Shown in pieces: positions 9,391 through 18,094 of a stretch of 64,000 nt of DNA. Both the position numbers and the translations under genes were made by a program. Each line of letters opens with the position of its first letter. Position 1 is the first letter of the stretch. The stretch comes from Persephonella sp. KM09-Lau-8 (GTDB lineage: Bacteria; Aquificota; Aquificia; Aquificales; Hydrogenothermaceae). A model generated the notes under the pieces. The model searched no databases. It worked only from the letters and a program-made list of their open reading frames with translations, and was not told where the DNA came from. The stretch is taken from positions 248,001 to 312,000 of the forward strand of contig NZ_JNLL01000001.1 of NCBI RefSeq assembly GCF_000703085.1, written 5' to 3'.

Positions 9391-10383
9391 TTGGAAAGTG
9401 TTCATTTAAGCAAGTCCGGTTATTTTTTACTGGAAAAGAAAAGCGGAAAAAAATTTATAAAAAATTTTTATAAATCAGATTATACAACTGGAGAAAAATA
9501 TTTTTACATAAAAGCTAATCATATAAATTTAGAAAAACTGGAAAAATATCTATGTCCTGAATGTATTGATAAAAGCTGTTATTTATTCCAGCTAAATGAA
9601 AACCTTAAAGAATCAAATCTTTCCAGAGCAACAAAGGATATATATTTTGCGATTAATCTTTCCCTTTTAAACACATTAAACAAAACACCAGATAAAATTA
9701 CAGATAAAGATATTGAGAAATTTCTGTCAATTTTAAAAAGAAGAGGAAAATCAAACAGCACTTTAGGAGTTGCCTACACAGCACTTAAATATTTTTATCA
9801 GCATTTACTCAAAGCAATAGATTTTAAAAATATAAAACGACCTTCATTATCTATTCCCGTTTCCGGCACTTTATCCAGACAGGAAATACAGAAAATTTTA
9901 AATAGCATATCCAACATAAAACATAAATTATTAATTGAAGTAGCATACGGATGTGGACTTAGACTGCAGGAGACAGTTAAATTAAAAGTTAATGATATTG
10001 ATTTTAAAAATAAAACCATTATTGTGAGAAAAAATCAAAGAAAAGTTCCTGTTCCAAATTCTTTACTTACAAAGCTAAGAAAATATTTGAAAAACAGAGA
10101 AGAAGGTTATCTATTTTACTCAGACAGCAATATTCATAAGCACCTGACTCCAAGAGCAGCAGAGGACATTTTTAAAAAAGCCCTCAAAAATTCAGGTATT
10201 AATCGAAATTTATCATTTAAATCTCTACGGGATTCTTTTGTTGTTCATATGATAGAAAAGGATGTAAATCCGACAGTTATAAGAAAGATATTGGGAATCA
10301 AGAAAAATCAGTTTGAAAGTAAGTACAAGCTTTATTTTAAATTCCCATCACAACTTCCAGACCTGCTTGTTTTTGAAGAATAA
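9391..10383 (+). CDS. Divergent tyrosine recombinase/integrase-like protein
   Basis: 330 residues with a TTG start. Residues 1-68 are an extra N-terminal part with C55, C58 and C63 (CPECIDKSC). Residues 70-145 match the SAM-like core-binding domain and 155-320 the catalytic fold of XerC/D-type recombinases. Arg I is kept (CGLRLQE, R191), as are the second Arg (SLRDSF, R280) and a Tyr at the expected spacing (Y312). However, the HxxR histidine is Lys (K277) and the LGH histidine is Ile (I303). The family cuts and rejoins DNA; with both histidines missing, activity is uncertain. No attachment repeats or cargo were found, so a housekeeping or decayed role is as likely as a mobile one. Confidence 0.78.
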   Translation: MESVHLSKSGYFLLEKKSGKKFIKNFYKSDYTTGEKYFYIKANHINLEKLEKYLCPECIDKSCYLFQLNENLKESNLSRATKDIYFAINLSLLNTLNKTPDKITDKDIEKFLSILKRRGKSNSTLGVAYTALKYFYQHLLKAIDFKNIKRPSLSIPVSGTLSRQEIQKILNSISNIKHKLLIEVAYGCGLRLQETVKLKVNDIDFKNKTIIVRKNQRKVPVPNSLLTKLRKYLKNREEGYLFYSDSNIHKHLTPRAAEDIFKKALKNSGINRNLSFKSLRDSFVVHMIEKDVNPTVIRKILGIKKNQFESKYKLYFKFPSQLPDLLVFEE

Positions 10384-10465
10384 CTTCGTTTAATAAAAAA
10401 TTTTTTTCATTGCCTGTAATCCTCCCTAATCCAGATTAATTCCCAAATAACAAGGAGGTTCAGGT

Positions 10466-12547
10466 ATGCGAAAGTTTATTATTCCCCCATTATTATCATC
10501 TCTTATTTTTTCGTTTGGGTATGGGATGGATGACCCTTTGATGAACAGAACTATAGTTTCCGACCTTGAAATTATAGTGGGAGATGCTTCTGATGATTCC
10601 CTTGCAATTTTTAACTTTAGCAGATATCTGAAAAAAAATATATCTGCAAAACTTCTGGAAAAGTATGATAGAGAGGATAAAGTTAGAGGTGGAAATGTTG
10701 CTGGTGACTATAGGGATGAAATTATCATTGCTTTTGGTAGAGAACTAAAATCAAAAGATATAAAAGGAAAAATCGGAATAATGACTCCCGGTCTTTATAG
10801 TTATGTAAGATTTATTGATGTTGGATATTCTAAATATGATGATATAGCTGTAGGCAATGTATATCCAGATCAAGGTGAATATGATGAGATTATTGTTGGA
10901 AGTGCAGATAGGGATACTATTGATGTATATACAGGCGTAGGAAAAAAAGTTGCATCTATAAATGTTCAGTTTGAAAGATACGACAAGCTTGCTGCAGGGG
11001 ATGTTGATGGTGATGGATATGATGAGATAATTCTGGGAGATGCCTCAAAGGATGAAATTAGAATTTTTAAATTAAAAGGTGGACAATTAAAAGAGATTGG
11101 AAAAATAAAGGATTCTGGCATATTTGACAGAGATGATAGAGTTGCTGCAGGGGACATAGATGGGGATAACATTGATGAGATAATATTTGTTAATAATGAT
11201 GGCACAACCAGATATTTTATGTTTGAGGAAGGAAATGGATTGGCTCCCCAGAAAAATGAAAAAATGAATCCATCAAAATTCAAGTATGACAAATACAGCC
11301 ATGTGGCAGTTGGAGATGTAAATTCTGATGGACGAGATGAGATTGTAATTGCTTACGCAAAGGATAACAAAATCCATGTTTATACACCAACAAGAGAATT
11401 AGGAAGTATAAAGGCAGGCATAGAAAGATATGACAGTATAGCACTTATAGATACAGATAGCGATTCTGTGGTTGTAGGTAAGCCTATTGGACCTAAACAG
11501 ATGGTAATAGAAAATCAGGTGATAGCTGTAATTAATGAACCACCTAAAGAAAGAGCCCTATTTGGAAAGCCCGATAGTCCTGACTCTCTTGGGAAGCTCT
11601 ATGCCTCTTATGAAAATCAGGAGCAGAAAACAACCCAGCAAACAGTGTCTGCTATACGTAGTTTTGCCCTTTCTTTGGATATTTCAATGAAAGCAGGAGT
11701 GCCGAAGGTATCAACACTTAGTGCTAAAGTTAAACGTCAAGTGGAATTTGATACTGAAAAGACCAAAGGGCATACCCTATCTATAACAATAGGACAAAAT
11801 ATGAATGCAGATGTTTATGAAGACAGAGCGTTCACTTTAACATCAACTTATAATCTGTATGAATATCCCATTATAAGCCCTCCCTACCTTGCTAAAATAA
11901 ATGGAAAACAACAGTATATTCTGATATCTGTTCCGGTGTCTTTAAATACGAAAAATATAGGAATTTACAGGTCAAACAAACATATTAATGGCTATGTAGC
12001 TTCTTATCCGGATAGGAAGACAAAACTTCATAACTATTCAGCCGATACAGAGATAGCCAGCTGGGAGATGAAGATTAGCTGTGCACCTTCAGGGATATTT
12101 TTCTCTCAAGAGGAAGGAACAGTTTCTATTCAAAAATCTAAAATAACCCATAAAATAGGTATAAAACTTGGGAAAAAAGGTAGTTTAGGACTTGTAAAGA
12201 CCGATGTGAAATTACAAGGAAACTATACAAATACCAGTATTAGTACACATAAGATAAGTTTTGAAAAATCAACAAGTATCAGTGTTAAATATGCAGGAGG
12301 GTTCCCAGGCTGCAATTCCAGAGATAAGCAATACACAATAGGAGCAGTTCTTTATTACGATAGTGTGGATGGCCATCTTGTTCTTGATTATTATGTCCCG
12401 GAAAAAGGTAGTTATTACAAAGCTCCTTCCTTAGAACTCCCTGTTAAGCCTCTGATACTGGACAAAAATGGTAAAGTTTTGAAATCAGGCGTTTTAATAA
12501 AAATTCCCAATTTGAAAAAGAATTTAATGCTTAAACAGAAACTGTAA
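10466..12547 (+). CDS. Secreted FG-GAP/VCBS-type beta-propeller protein of unknown function
   Basis: 693 residues beginning with a signal peptide (MRKFIIPPLLSSLIFSFGYG). Residues ~30-345 contain at least six repeats of the form D-x-(V/I)-AxGD-(V/I)-D-x-DGxDEI-I-(V/L)-G, for example AAGDVDGDGYDEIILGDA and AAGDIDGDNIDEIIF, which match calcium-binding FG-GAP propeller blades as in integrins. Residues ~370-693 are a separate beta-rich region with long alternating Ser/Thr stretches (HTLSITIG, TSISTHKISFEKSTSISVKY) that I do not recognise. A strong AAGGAGG site precedes the ATG. Such propellers usually bind proteins or sugars outside the cell. The C-terminal part could be a strand-rich membrane or adhesion domain, but that is a guess. 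Confidence 0.7.
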   Translation: MRKFIIPPLLSSLIFSFGYGMDDPLMNRTIVSDLEIIVGDASDDSLAIFNFSRYLKKNISAKLLEKYDREDKVRGGNVAGDYRDEIIIAFGRELKSKDIKGKIGIMTPGLYSYVRFIDVGYSKYDDIAVGNVYPDQGEYDEIIVGSADRDTIDVYTGVGKKVASINVQFERYDKLAAGDVDGDGYDEIILGDASKDEIRIFKLKGGQLKEIGKIKDSGIFDRDDRVAAGDIDGDNIDEIIFVNNDGTTRYFMFEEGNGLAPQKNEKMNPSKFKYDKYSHVAVGDVNSDGRDEIVIAYAKDNKIHVYTPTRELGSIKAGIERYDSIALIDTDSDSVVVGKPIGPKQMVIENQVIAVINEPPKERALFGKPDSPDSLGKLYASYENQEQKTTQQTVSAIRSFALSLDISMKAGVPKVSTLSAKVKRQVEFDTEKTKGHTLSITIGQNMNADVYEDRAFTLTSTYNLYEYPIISPPYLAKINGKQQYILISVPVSLNTKNIGIYRSNKHINGYVASYPDRKTKLHNYSADTEIASWEMKISCAPSGIFFSQEEGTVSIQKSKITHKIGIKLGKKGSLGLVKTDVKLQGNYTNTSISTHKISFEKSTSISVKYAGGFPGCNSRDKQYTIGAVLYYDSVDGHLVLDYYVPEKGSYYKAPSLELPVKPLILDKNGKVLKSGVLIKIPNLKKNLMLKQKL

Positions 12548-12583
12548 AATCTGGTAAAATCCTTAGAAAAAAGGAGGAAGTTT

Positions 12584-13069
12584 ATGTTAAAGGAAGGAGA
12601 CAAAGCACCAGATTTTTGCCTGCAAGGGTTGACACCTGAAGGTGAAGAAAAAGAAATCTGCCTGAAGGACTTACTTTCTGAAGGGAAATATCTCATTTTA
12701 TATTTTTATCCAAAGGATAATACCCCCGGTTGCACCACTGAAGCTTGTGATTTTAGGGATAATCTAAATGTGATTGGGGATAAAGCTGTTGTTGCAGGTG
12801 TTAGCCCAGATAGTATAAACAGCCACAAGAAATTTAAAGAGAAGTATAATCTGAACTTTTATCTCCTTTCAGACCCAGATAAAAAAGTTTTAGGAGCTTA
12901 TGATGCCTATGGTGAAAAAAAGATGTATGGAAAGGTAACAAAAGGAGTTATCCGTTCCACATACATAATTGCTCCAGACGGAATAATAGTCAAAAAATGG
13001 AGAAATGTTAAAGCCAAAGGCCATGTTGCAAAAGTAGTGGAAGAATTAGAGAAATTATTAAATAAATAA
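12584..13069 (+). CDS. bcp: Thioredoxin-dependent thiol peroxidase (Bcp/PrxQ)
   Basis: 161 residues of the peroxiredoxin fold. FYPKDNTPGCTTEACDFRDN carries the peroxidatic cysteine (GCTTEAC) and the resolving cysteine five residues later, the PrxQ/BCP arrangement. The second half has GVSPDSINSHKKFKEKYNLNFYLLSDPD and the IRSTYIIAPDG strand. The enzyme reduces hydrogen and alkyl peroxides with electrons from thioredoxin. ATG at 12584 follows AAGGAGGAAG. The gene is followed by a clear hairpin terminator. Confidence 0.95.
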   Translation: MLKEGDKAPDFCLQGLTPEGEEKEICLKDLLSEGKYLILYFYPKDNTPGCTTEACDFRDNLNVIGDKAVVAGVSPDSINSHKKFKEKYNLNFYLLSDPDKKVLGAYDAYGEKKMYGKVTKGVIRSTYIIAPDGIIVKKWRNVKAKGHVAKVVEELEKLLNK

Positions 13070-13081
13070 TTACTATTTTTC

Positions 13082-13117
13082 GCCCCTCTGATTTGTCATA
13101 GAGGGGCTCTTCTTCTT
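13082..13117 (+). terminator. Rho-independent terminator after bcp
   Basis: GCCCCTCT (13082-13089) pairs with AGAGGGGC (13100-13107), an 8-bp GC-rich stem with a 10-base loop, followed by TCTTCTTCTT. Its position 13 bases after the peroxiredoxin stop fits a terminator. Confidence 0.85.
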
Positions 13118-13144
13118 AAATTTTCTTTAATTTCAAACACTTAT

Positions 13145-13158
13145 TTGACATAAATCAA
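13145..13158. promoter_or_regulatory. FNR/CRP-type box upstream of the V4R gene
   Basis: TTGAC-ATAA-ATCAA matches the TTGAT-N4-ATCAA inverted repeat bound by FNR/Dnr-family regulators with one mismatch. A TATATT at 13180-13185 would put transcription start near 13192, so the box centre (13151.5) is about -40.5, the class II activation position. The half-site also resembles a -35 TTGACA, so a plain sigma70 promoter is the alternative. Confidence 0.5.
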
Positions 13159-13222
13159 TTACGTTTCAAATATCTTCTATATATTCAATATTACGGGTTA
13201 ATAATTTTCTGGAGGATTTATT

Positions 13223-13717
13223 ATGTTTTCTCAGGATGAAGATATATTGAGTGCCATCTCAAAAGTGGATAGACCTGTTCTTGGAAAGGATATACCAATT
13301 CTAATTTTCAGGGTTCTGAGACATTATTCCCAGATTTACATGGAAGACCTTATGGGAGAAAAAGCATCAAATATAGTTTTTCTAAATGCAGGAAAAGAGC
13401 TTGGGAAAAAATTAGGAGAAAAACTTCATAATAATGACCTGAAAAAATATCTTGAAAATATAAGCAATTTTTGCAAAGAACAAAAGATAGGATTATTAAA
13501 TATAGTGGAGCTTACAGATAACAAATTAGTGGTTCAGCTTGACGAGTGTATCACCTGTGCAGGCATGGATAATATAGGCAAAAGAATTTGTTATTTTGAA
13601 ACAGGGCTGGTGGCAGGTCTGGTTGAGCATTTTTTAGGTAATAAAAAAGTCATAGCCAGAGAAACTAAATGTAATGCAAACGGAGAAGGAACCTGTGAAG
13701 TATCGGTAGTTTTTTAA
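13223..13717 (+). CDS. V4R (4-vinyl reductase) domain protein
   Basis: 164 residues that are essentially one V4R domain. Typical elements are an N-terminal helix with RVLRHYSQIYMEDLMG, the ECITCAGM strand (C112, C115), the GLVAGLVEHFLG helix and the C-terminal KCNANGEGTCEVSV motif with two conserved cysteines. V4R domains bind small hydrophobic or aromatic ligands and occur in sensors and in bacteriochlorophyll/cobalamin-related proteins. This one is free-standing, so it may be a ligand sensor or carrier. It starts at an ATG with a GGAGG site and is monocistronic, behind a candidate FNR-type box, which suggests oxygen- or nitric-oxide-linked control. Confidence 0.85.
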   Translation: MFSQDEDILSAISKVDRPVLGKDIPILIFRVLRHYSQIYMEDLMGEKASNIVFLNAGKELGKKLGEKLHNNDLKKYLENISNFCKEQKIGLLNIVELTDNKLVVQLDECITCAGMDNIGKRICYFETGLVAGLVEHFLGNKKVIARETKCNANGEGTCEVSVVF

Positions 13718-13846
13718 AAACTCCATGATTACTTATAAAGTCCAGCCAATATAAAAACTCCTCAAAAATTTCAGTAATTTTAAGTTGCTCATATAAAAAA
13801 GTTATAGTAAACTATTGTTTTGCTAAATTAGCTTGAGGAGGAAGAA

Positions 13847-14245
13847 ATGCACCAGTTAATCAGAGAAATAGAGCAAAGATACATTCCACAGGATATTCCA
13901 GAATTTAGAGTAGGAGATACTATCAAAGTTTATGTAAAAGTTAAAGAAAGAAACAAAGAAAGAATTCAGGTTTTTGAAGGTGTTGTAATTAGAATTAAAG
14001 GAAGCGGAACAGGAAAAAGCTTTACTGTAAGAAAAGAATCTTACGGTGTAGGAATTGAAAGAACATTCCCATTTGCATGTCCATCAATAGAAAAAATTGA
14101 ACTCTCTAAAAGAGGTAAAGTTAGAAGAGCTAAACTCTACTACCTCAGAGAAAGAAGAGGTAAGGCTGCTAAGATTAGAGAAATCAAAGAGTGGGAACTC
14201 AGAAAAAGAGCTCAGGAATCTGCTGCTGCTAAAGAAAATCAGTAG
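13847..14245 (+). CDS. rplS: 50S ribosomal protein L19
   Basis: 132 residues, slightly longer than the usual ~115 because of a charged C-terminal tail ([22 protein letters not shown]). Diagnostic stretches are [48 protein letters not shown] and [20 protein letters not shown]19 sits at the interface of the 30S and 50S subunits. A strong GAGGAGG site precedes the ATG. It leads a run of overlapping genes (rnhB, bioW and two more). Confidence 0.97.
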   Translation: MHQLIREIEQRYIPQDIPEFRVGDTIKVYVKVKERNKERIQVFEGVVIRIKGSGTGKSFTVRKESYGVGIERTFPFACPSIEKIELSKRGKVRRAKLYYLRERRGKAAKIREIKEWELRKRAQESAAAKENQ

Positions 14246-14249
14246 GTTA

Positions 14250-14846
14250 ATGCTTGAAATTGAAAAAAGCCTTTGGGAAAAAGGCTATTCAAAAGTTGTA
14301 GGAATAGATGAGGCAGGCAGGGGCCCTCTGGCAGGCCCCGTAGTTGCTGCCGCTGTTATCTTCCCATCTGATATAAACCCTTTTATTTTCAAAGACTCAA
14401 AAAAACTTACCCCAAAACAAAGGGAAAATCTGATAGAAGAAATTAAACAAAAAGCCATAGCGATTGGTATCGGCATAGTTGATAGCAATATAATAGACAA
14501 GATTAATATTTACAATGCTACAAAACTGGCAATGGAAAGAGCCCTTGAAGACCTTAAAACAGATTATGATTTTTTAATTACCGATTATGTCAGATTTGAA
14601 CCATATCCCCACATATCTGTAAAAAAAGCTGATGAAAAAAGTCTGTCTGTGGCAGCAGCTTCAATAATAGCAAAGGTCACAAGAGATAAAATAATGGAAG
14701 AGTTTGGGAAAGTCTTCCCCCATTCATTTGAAAAACACAAAGGCTATCCAACAAAGCTACATAAACAGGAAATTCAAAAATACGGTTTAACTCCGATACA
14801 CAGAAAAAGTTTTAATCTGGGAATTCAACACCATCTTGAGCTATGA
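14250..14846 (+). CDS. rnhB: Ribonuclease HII
   Basis: 198 residues from the ATG at 14250, which lies four bases after the rplS stop. The frame is open further upstream but that part only overlaps rplS and has no RNase H character. Motifs: VVGIDEAGRGPLAGPVVAAAV with the first catalytic Asp-Glu, KDSKKLTPKQRE, and SLSVAAASIIAKVTRD. RNase HII nicks RNA in RNA-DNA hybrids and starts removal of misincorporated ribonucleotides. rplS-rnhB adjacency is a widespread arrangement. The stop overlaps the bioW start (ATGA). Confidence 0.95.
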   Translation: MLEIEKSLWEKGYSKVVGIDEAGRGPLAGPVVAAAVIFPSDINPFIFKDSKKLTPKQRENLIEEIKQKAIAIGIGIVDSNIIDKINIYNATKLAMERALEDLKTDYDFLITDYVRFEPYPHISVKKADEKSLSVAAASIIAKVTRDKIMEEFGKVFPHSFEKHKGYPTKLHKQEIQKYGLTPIHRKSFNLGIQHHLEL

Positions 14847-15583
14847 AACTTTTTAGCATAAAGCTGAGAGCTTCTTTAAATGGAAAACATGTTTCAGGAG
14901 CCGAAAGAATAGTTCCCGAAGAAAAAATCAAGCAAATCCTGTCTGATTTATACAGCCGTGTTGCTTCAAAAAAATACGACGATATTAACATAAAAATCCA
15001 GCCTATAAAGGAAAAGCCTTTAATAGTAGAAAAAACACTGCCAATAGAAGAACTACAGTTTGATGATTATATTGAGGCTAACCAGAAAGCTATTCAAATT
15101 TTAAGTGAAATAACAGGATTACCGGAAAACATACTCAAACAACTTATTACTCTAATCCATTCTGGAGCTGCACCTGACGGTAGCAATATGCGGGGTGCAA
15201 TGATAATAAATTTAGATGGAAAGAGAATAGAAAGGGATAGTTTCAGGGGAGTTAGGACAACAGATGTGGATTTTATAGACAGGGAAAAGGCAGTTCAGAA
15301 ACTTTTACAACGAGGCTGGACAGAAAGAACAGCAGACGCCTTAGCCCTGACCACAAAAAATATGCTCTATCCTGATATAGTTGCAGAATACTGCATATCA
15401 GATGAGCCTGATTATCCAACCGGTTATGTGGCAACAAAGGAAAAATATTACAGATTAACTCCCCTGAAAGAAAAAGGAAACACAAAAGGCGGCAGGATAT
15501 ATTTTGTGAAAACAGACACAGATATAGATAGACTTTACAGATTTTTGGAGCAAACACCGGTTTTAATCAAAGATGTTGAATAA
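14843..15583 (+). CDS. bioW: 6-carboxyhexanoate-CoA ligase (pimeloyl-CoA synthetase)
   Basis: 246 residues matching BioW: the N-terminal FSIKLRASLNGKHVSGAERI signature, the HSGAAPDGSNMRGAM segment, RGVRTTDVDF and the C-terminal PDYPTGYVA and KGGRIYFV strands. BioW activates free pimelate with ATP and CoA to pimeloyl-CoA, the substrate of BioF in biotin synthesis. The ATG overlaps the rnhB stop by four bases. No other classical biotin gene is next to it, but a BioH-like hydrolase follows two genes down. Confidence 0.92.
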   Translation: MKLFSIKLRASLNGKHVSGAERIVPEEKIKQILSDLYSRVASKKYDDINIKIQPIKEKPLIVEKTLPIEELQFDDYIEANQKAIQILSEITGLPENILKQLITLIHSGAAPDGSNMRGAMIINLDGKRIERDSFRGVRTTDVDFIDREKAVQKLLQRGWTERTADALALTTKNMLYPDIVAEYCISDEPDYPTGYVATKEKYYRLTPLKEKGNTKGGRIYFVKTDTDIDRLYRFLEQTPVLIKDVE

Positions 15584-15923
15584 AATTGAAAAAATACTGA
15601 TTGATTGTGCAAAGAAGAAAAAGACAATAACATACGGAGAACTTGCGAAACAGATAAACCAGATTTCTGACAAAAAAATCCCTTCAGGAAGATTAATGGG
15701 AATAGTTTTATCAAAATATCTTCATAAACTATGTGAAAGCTATGTAAAAGATGGAAAAGCCATGATAGGCAGCCTTGTTGTAAGCAAAAAGTCAGGTATT
15801 CCGTCAGAAGGATTTTTTAAATTTGCCCAAAAGCTTTATAACATAGAGTTTAAAAATGATGAAGAAAAATTAAAATTTTGGCAAAATGAGTTAAAAAGAA
15901 TATTTAAGGAGTTTAACGATTAA
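15573..15923 (+). CDS. Uncharacterised 116-aa protein with possible winged-helix start
   Basis: The ATG overlaps the end of bioW by 11 bases. The N-terminal ITYGELAKQI resembles the TYGE(I/L)A helix start of alkyltransferase-like winged-helix domains. The middle has LMGIVLSKYLHKLCESY, then MIGSLVVSKKSGIPSEGFFKFAQKL, a pattern (SALVVNK-x-G-P-x-GFF) I recall from small hypothetical proteins without known function. The C-terminus is a charged helix. It shares an operon with rnhB, bioW and the BioH-like gene. Nothing in it shows an enzyme site, so I leave the function open. Confidence 0.7.
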   Translation: MLNKIEKILIDCAKKKKTITYGELAKQINQISDKKIPSGRLMGIVLSKYLHKLCESYVKDGKAMIGSLVVSKKSGIPSEGFFKFAQKLYNIEFKNDEEKLKFWQNELKRIFKEFND

Positions 15924-16590
15924 AAAGATATTTATCCACGGCTGGAGTTTTTCCTCACATATATGGAAGGATTTTTTTGATATTCCTGATAGTCAATTTA
16001 TAGACCTTCCATTTCACGGCCAGAATAAAAACTACACAGACCAAAACATAATGGAAAATTTTGCAGAAGATATATACAAGCAGATACAAAAATCACAGGA
16101 AGAAGTTGTTTTAGTAGGTTGGTCGCTGGGGGCTTCAGTATCGGTTTTAACAGCTTTGAAAAAGCCATCAAATCTAAAAAAAATTGTTCTGATCGGATTT
16201 TCCCCTAAATTTAAAGACAAAAATCTGGGGCACAATCCGGTTTTTGTAAAAGCCTTTATGGTTGCATTAAAGGTTGATTTTCCGGACACCATTTACAATT
16301 TTCGTAAAACAGCTGCAGGTGATACATTCATAGATATCCCACTACCAGAAAAAGAAGGCAGTATTAAACTTTTACGGGAGTTTATAGAGCTGGATTTGAC
16401 CCAAAAACTAAAGAATATTTCTGTCCCAACTTATTTAATCCACGGCAAAAAAGACAAAATAATTAATTATCAGGGTAGTGTTTTTGCCTCACAGCAGATT
16501 GAAAATGCCCATCTATATCTGACAAATTCTAACCATGCACCGTTTTTAGAAAGGGATACGCAAGACTTGATAAAAAATATTATTTCTTGA
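15919..16590 (+). CDS. Alpha/beta hydrolase, BioH-like, with probable ATT start
   Basis: The first ATG in frame is at 16051, but homology-like sequence runs 44 codons further up: KKIFIHGWSFSSHIW and FIDLPFHGQN, the oxyanion-loop and strand region every hydrolase of this fold needs. Going up, the frame offers ATT at 15919, seven bases after an AAGGAG site, and overlapping the previous stop (ATTAA); ACG at 15916 is the other option. From ATT the protein has 223 residues with nucleophile S69 in GWSLGAS, D179 in HGKKDK and H206 in SNHAPF. BioH demethylates pimeloyl-ACP methyl ester; being near bioW makes a pimelate-thioester role attractive, but BioH-like hydrolases are hard to name by sequence. 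Confidence 0.75.
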   Translation: MKKIFIHGWSFSSHIWKDFFDIPDSQFIDLPFHGQNKNYTDQNIMENFAEDIYKQIQKSQEEVVLVGWSLGASVSVLTALKKPSNLKKIVLIGFSPKFKDKNLGHNPVFVKAFMVALKVDFPDTIYNFRKTAAGDTFIDIPLPEKEGSIKLLREFIELDLTQKLKNISVPTYLIHGKKDKIINYQGSVFASQQIENAHLYLTNSNHAPFLERDTQDLIKNIIS

Positions 16591-18094
16591 GTTTCTTAAG
16601 CATTAAAACAGAATTTTCCTTTAGCAGATAAGCAACACTAAAATAAATTATAATTGCAATGGCAATCCCACCAAAAACCTGAATATACAGATTTCCTGTT
16701 AGAAATTTCACACCAAACACGGAAGCGGCCATTAAGACTGCAGATATTACAGATTTGAAAACAGTTTCCAGAACACCTTTTTTATCAATCTCAAATTTTG
16801 AGATTAAATATAGATAAACAAAACTCATTATTCCGCCGATTGATGAGGCAAATGCAAGACCAAACACTCCCCAGTTAAGAACAAAACCAAAAACAACTGC
16901 CAGAACTATACTGACAAGAATACCAACAATAGTTGAATAAAGGGGAATTTTTGTATTACCCATAGCAAAAAATGCACTTTTTAGTGGTCTTGATGCAGCA
17001 TATCCCACCAGTCCTATTGAATATCCAACAAGAGCATAATAAGTCCACAGACCATCTTTCTGTGAGAAAGCACCCCTTTCAAACAGAATTTTTATAATTT
17101 CCTGTCCCAGAACTATCATTCCTACTACTGCAGGGATTGATATAAAAAATGCAAATCTAATGCCGTTGTTTAAATCCTTGTTAAACTCCTTTTTATTTTC
17201 CTCAGAAAAATGTCTTGACAAAGAAACAAGCAAAGCATTACCCAGTCCAATTGCAAACAGCCCAATAGGAAGCTGGAAAATCCTGTTGGCATAATAAAGG
17301 TAAGATATCGCACCACCAATTAAAAATGAAGCAATAATAGTGTCAACCACAAAACCAAACTGACTAACACCAAAGGAGGCAAAAGCAGGGGCAAGCCTTT
17401 TAATTGTTTCCTTAATTTCAGGTAAAAAATTAAATGATACAGAAGGCACCATTTTTTCTTTTATCAGAAGTGGTATCTGGAGAATAACCTGCAAAATGCC
17501 GCCAACAATTGCCCCGTAAGCAAGGGCATATATGCCAAATCTCTCAGATAACAGTAATGCAAAAAATATAAAAGAAAGATTAAGAAGTGCAGGGGAAACA
17601 GCAGGAATAAAAAATCTATCCTTTGTATTCAATAAAGCCATAAAAAATGAAACCCAGCCAACAAGAATCAGATAAGGAAAAACAATCTTTAACAGGGATG
17701 CAGCTGTATCCAGAGTTCCTTTTTCAGCAAGCCCAGGAGCAATTAGAACAACAATATATTTTGCAAGAACGATAGAAATCATAGTAATAGCTGTTAGTAT
17801 AAGTGTATAAAAGGAAAACATTGAAGAGGCAAATTTTTTTGCATATTCAGGGTCATTTTTGTTTAGCTGAGTATAAATAGGAATAAAAGCAGCATTAAAG
17901 CTACCTTCTGCAACAAGCTGCCTGAGTGTGTTGGGAATTCTCCATGCAACAAAAAATGCATCTGTTAAGGGATTTGCACCAAAAACATAGGCTATAGTGG
18001 CATCTCTGATATAGCCTAAAATTCTACTTACAAAAGTAGCAGAAGAAAATAAAAGTGTTCCTTTGACAAAATGTGTTCCTTTCACCTGCCGCAC
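16580..18094 (-). CDS. murJ: Lipid II flippase MurJ (MviN family)
   Basis: 504 residues with about 14 membrane helices. The N-terminus has the family signature [33 protein letters not shown] and [15 protein letters not shown], including the conserved Arg residues of the cavity. MurJ flips the lipid-linked peptidoglycan precursor to the periplasmic side. The 3' end overlaps the convergent BioH-like gene by 11 bases, and the start overlaps the rlpA-like gene by 13, so the two are likely translationally coupled. Confidence 0.95.
   Translation of the reverse strand: MRQVKGTHFVKGTLLFSSATFVSRILGYIRDATIAYVFGANPLTDAFFVAWRIPNTLRQLVAEGSFNAAFIPIYTQLNKNDPEYAKKFASSMFSFYTLILTAITMISIVLAKYIVVLIAPGLAEKGTLDTAASLLKIVFPYLILVGWVSFFMALLNTKDRFFIPAVSPALLNLSFIFFALLLSERFGIYALAYGAIVGGILQVILQIPLLIKEKMVPSVSFNFLPEIKETIKRLAPAFASFGVSQFGFVVDTIIASFLIGGAISYLYYANRIFQLPIGLFAIGLGNALLVSLSRHFSEENKKEFNKDLNNGIRFAFFISIPAVVGMIVLGQEIIKILFERGAFSQKDGLWTYYALVGYSIGLVGYAASRPLKSAFFAMGNTKIPLYSTIVGILVSIVLAVVFGFVLNWGVFGLAFASSIGGIMSFVYLYLISKFEIDKKGVLETVFKSVISAVLMAASVFGVKFLTGNLYIQVFGGIAIAIIIYFSVAYLLKENSVLMLKKLKK

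Noticed and set aside
9391-12547. Integrated mobile element bounded by att sites
   Set aside because: No direct repeats, tRNA target, or cargo genes beyond the two proteins were found.
14097-14249. N-terminal extension of the rnhB frame into rplS
   Set aside because: It only mirrors the rplS coding sequence in another frame; the ATG at 14250 gives the normal RNase HII start.
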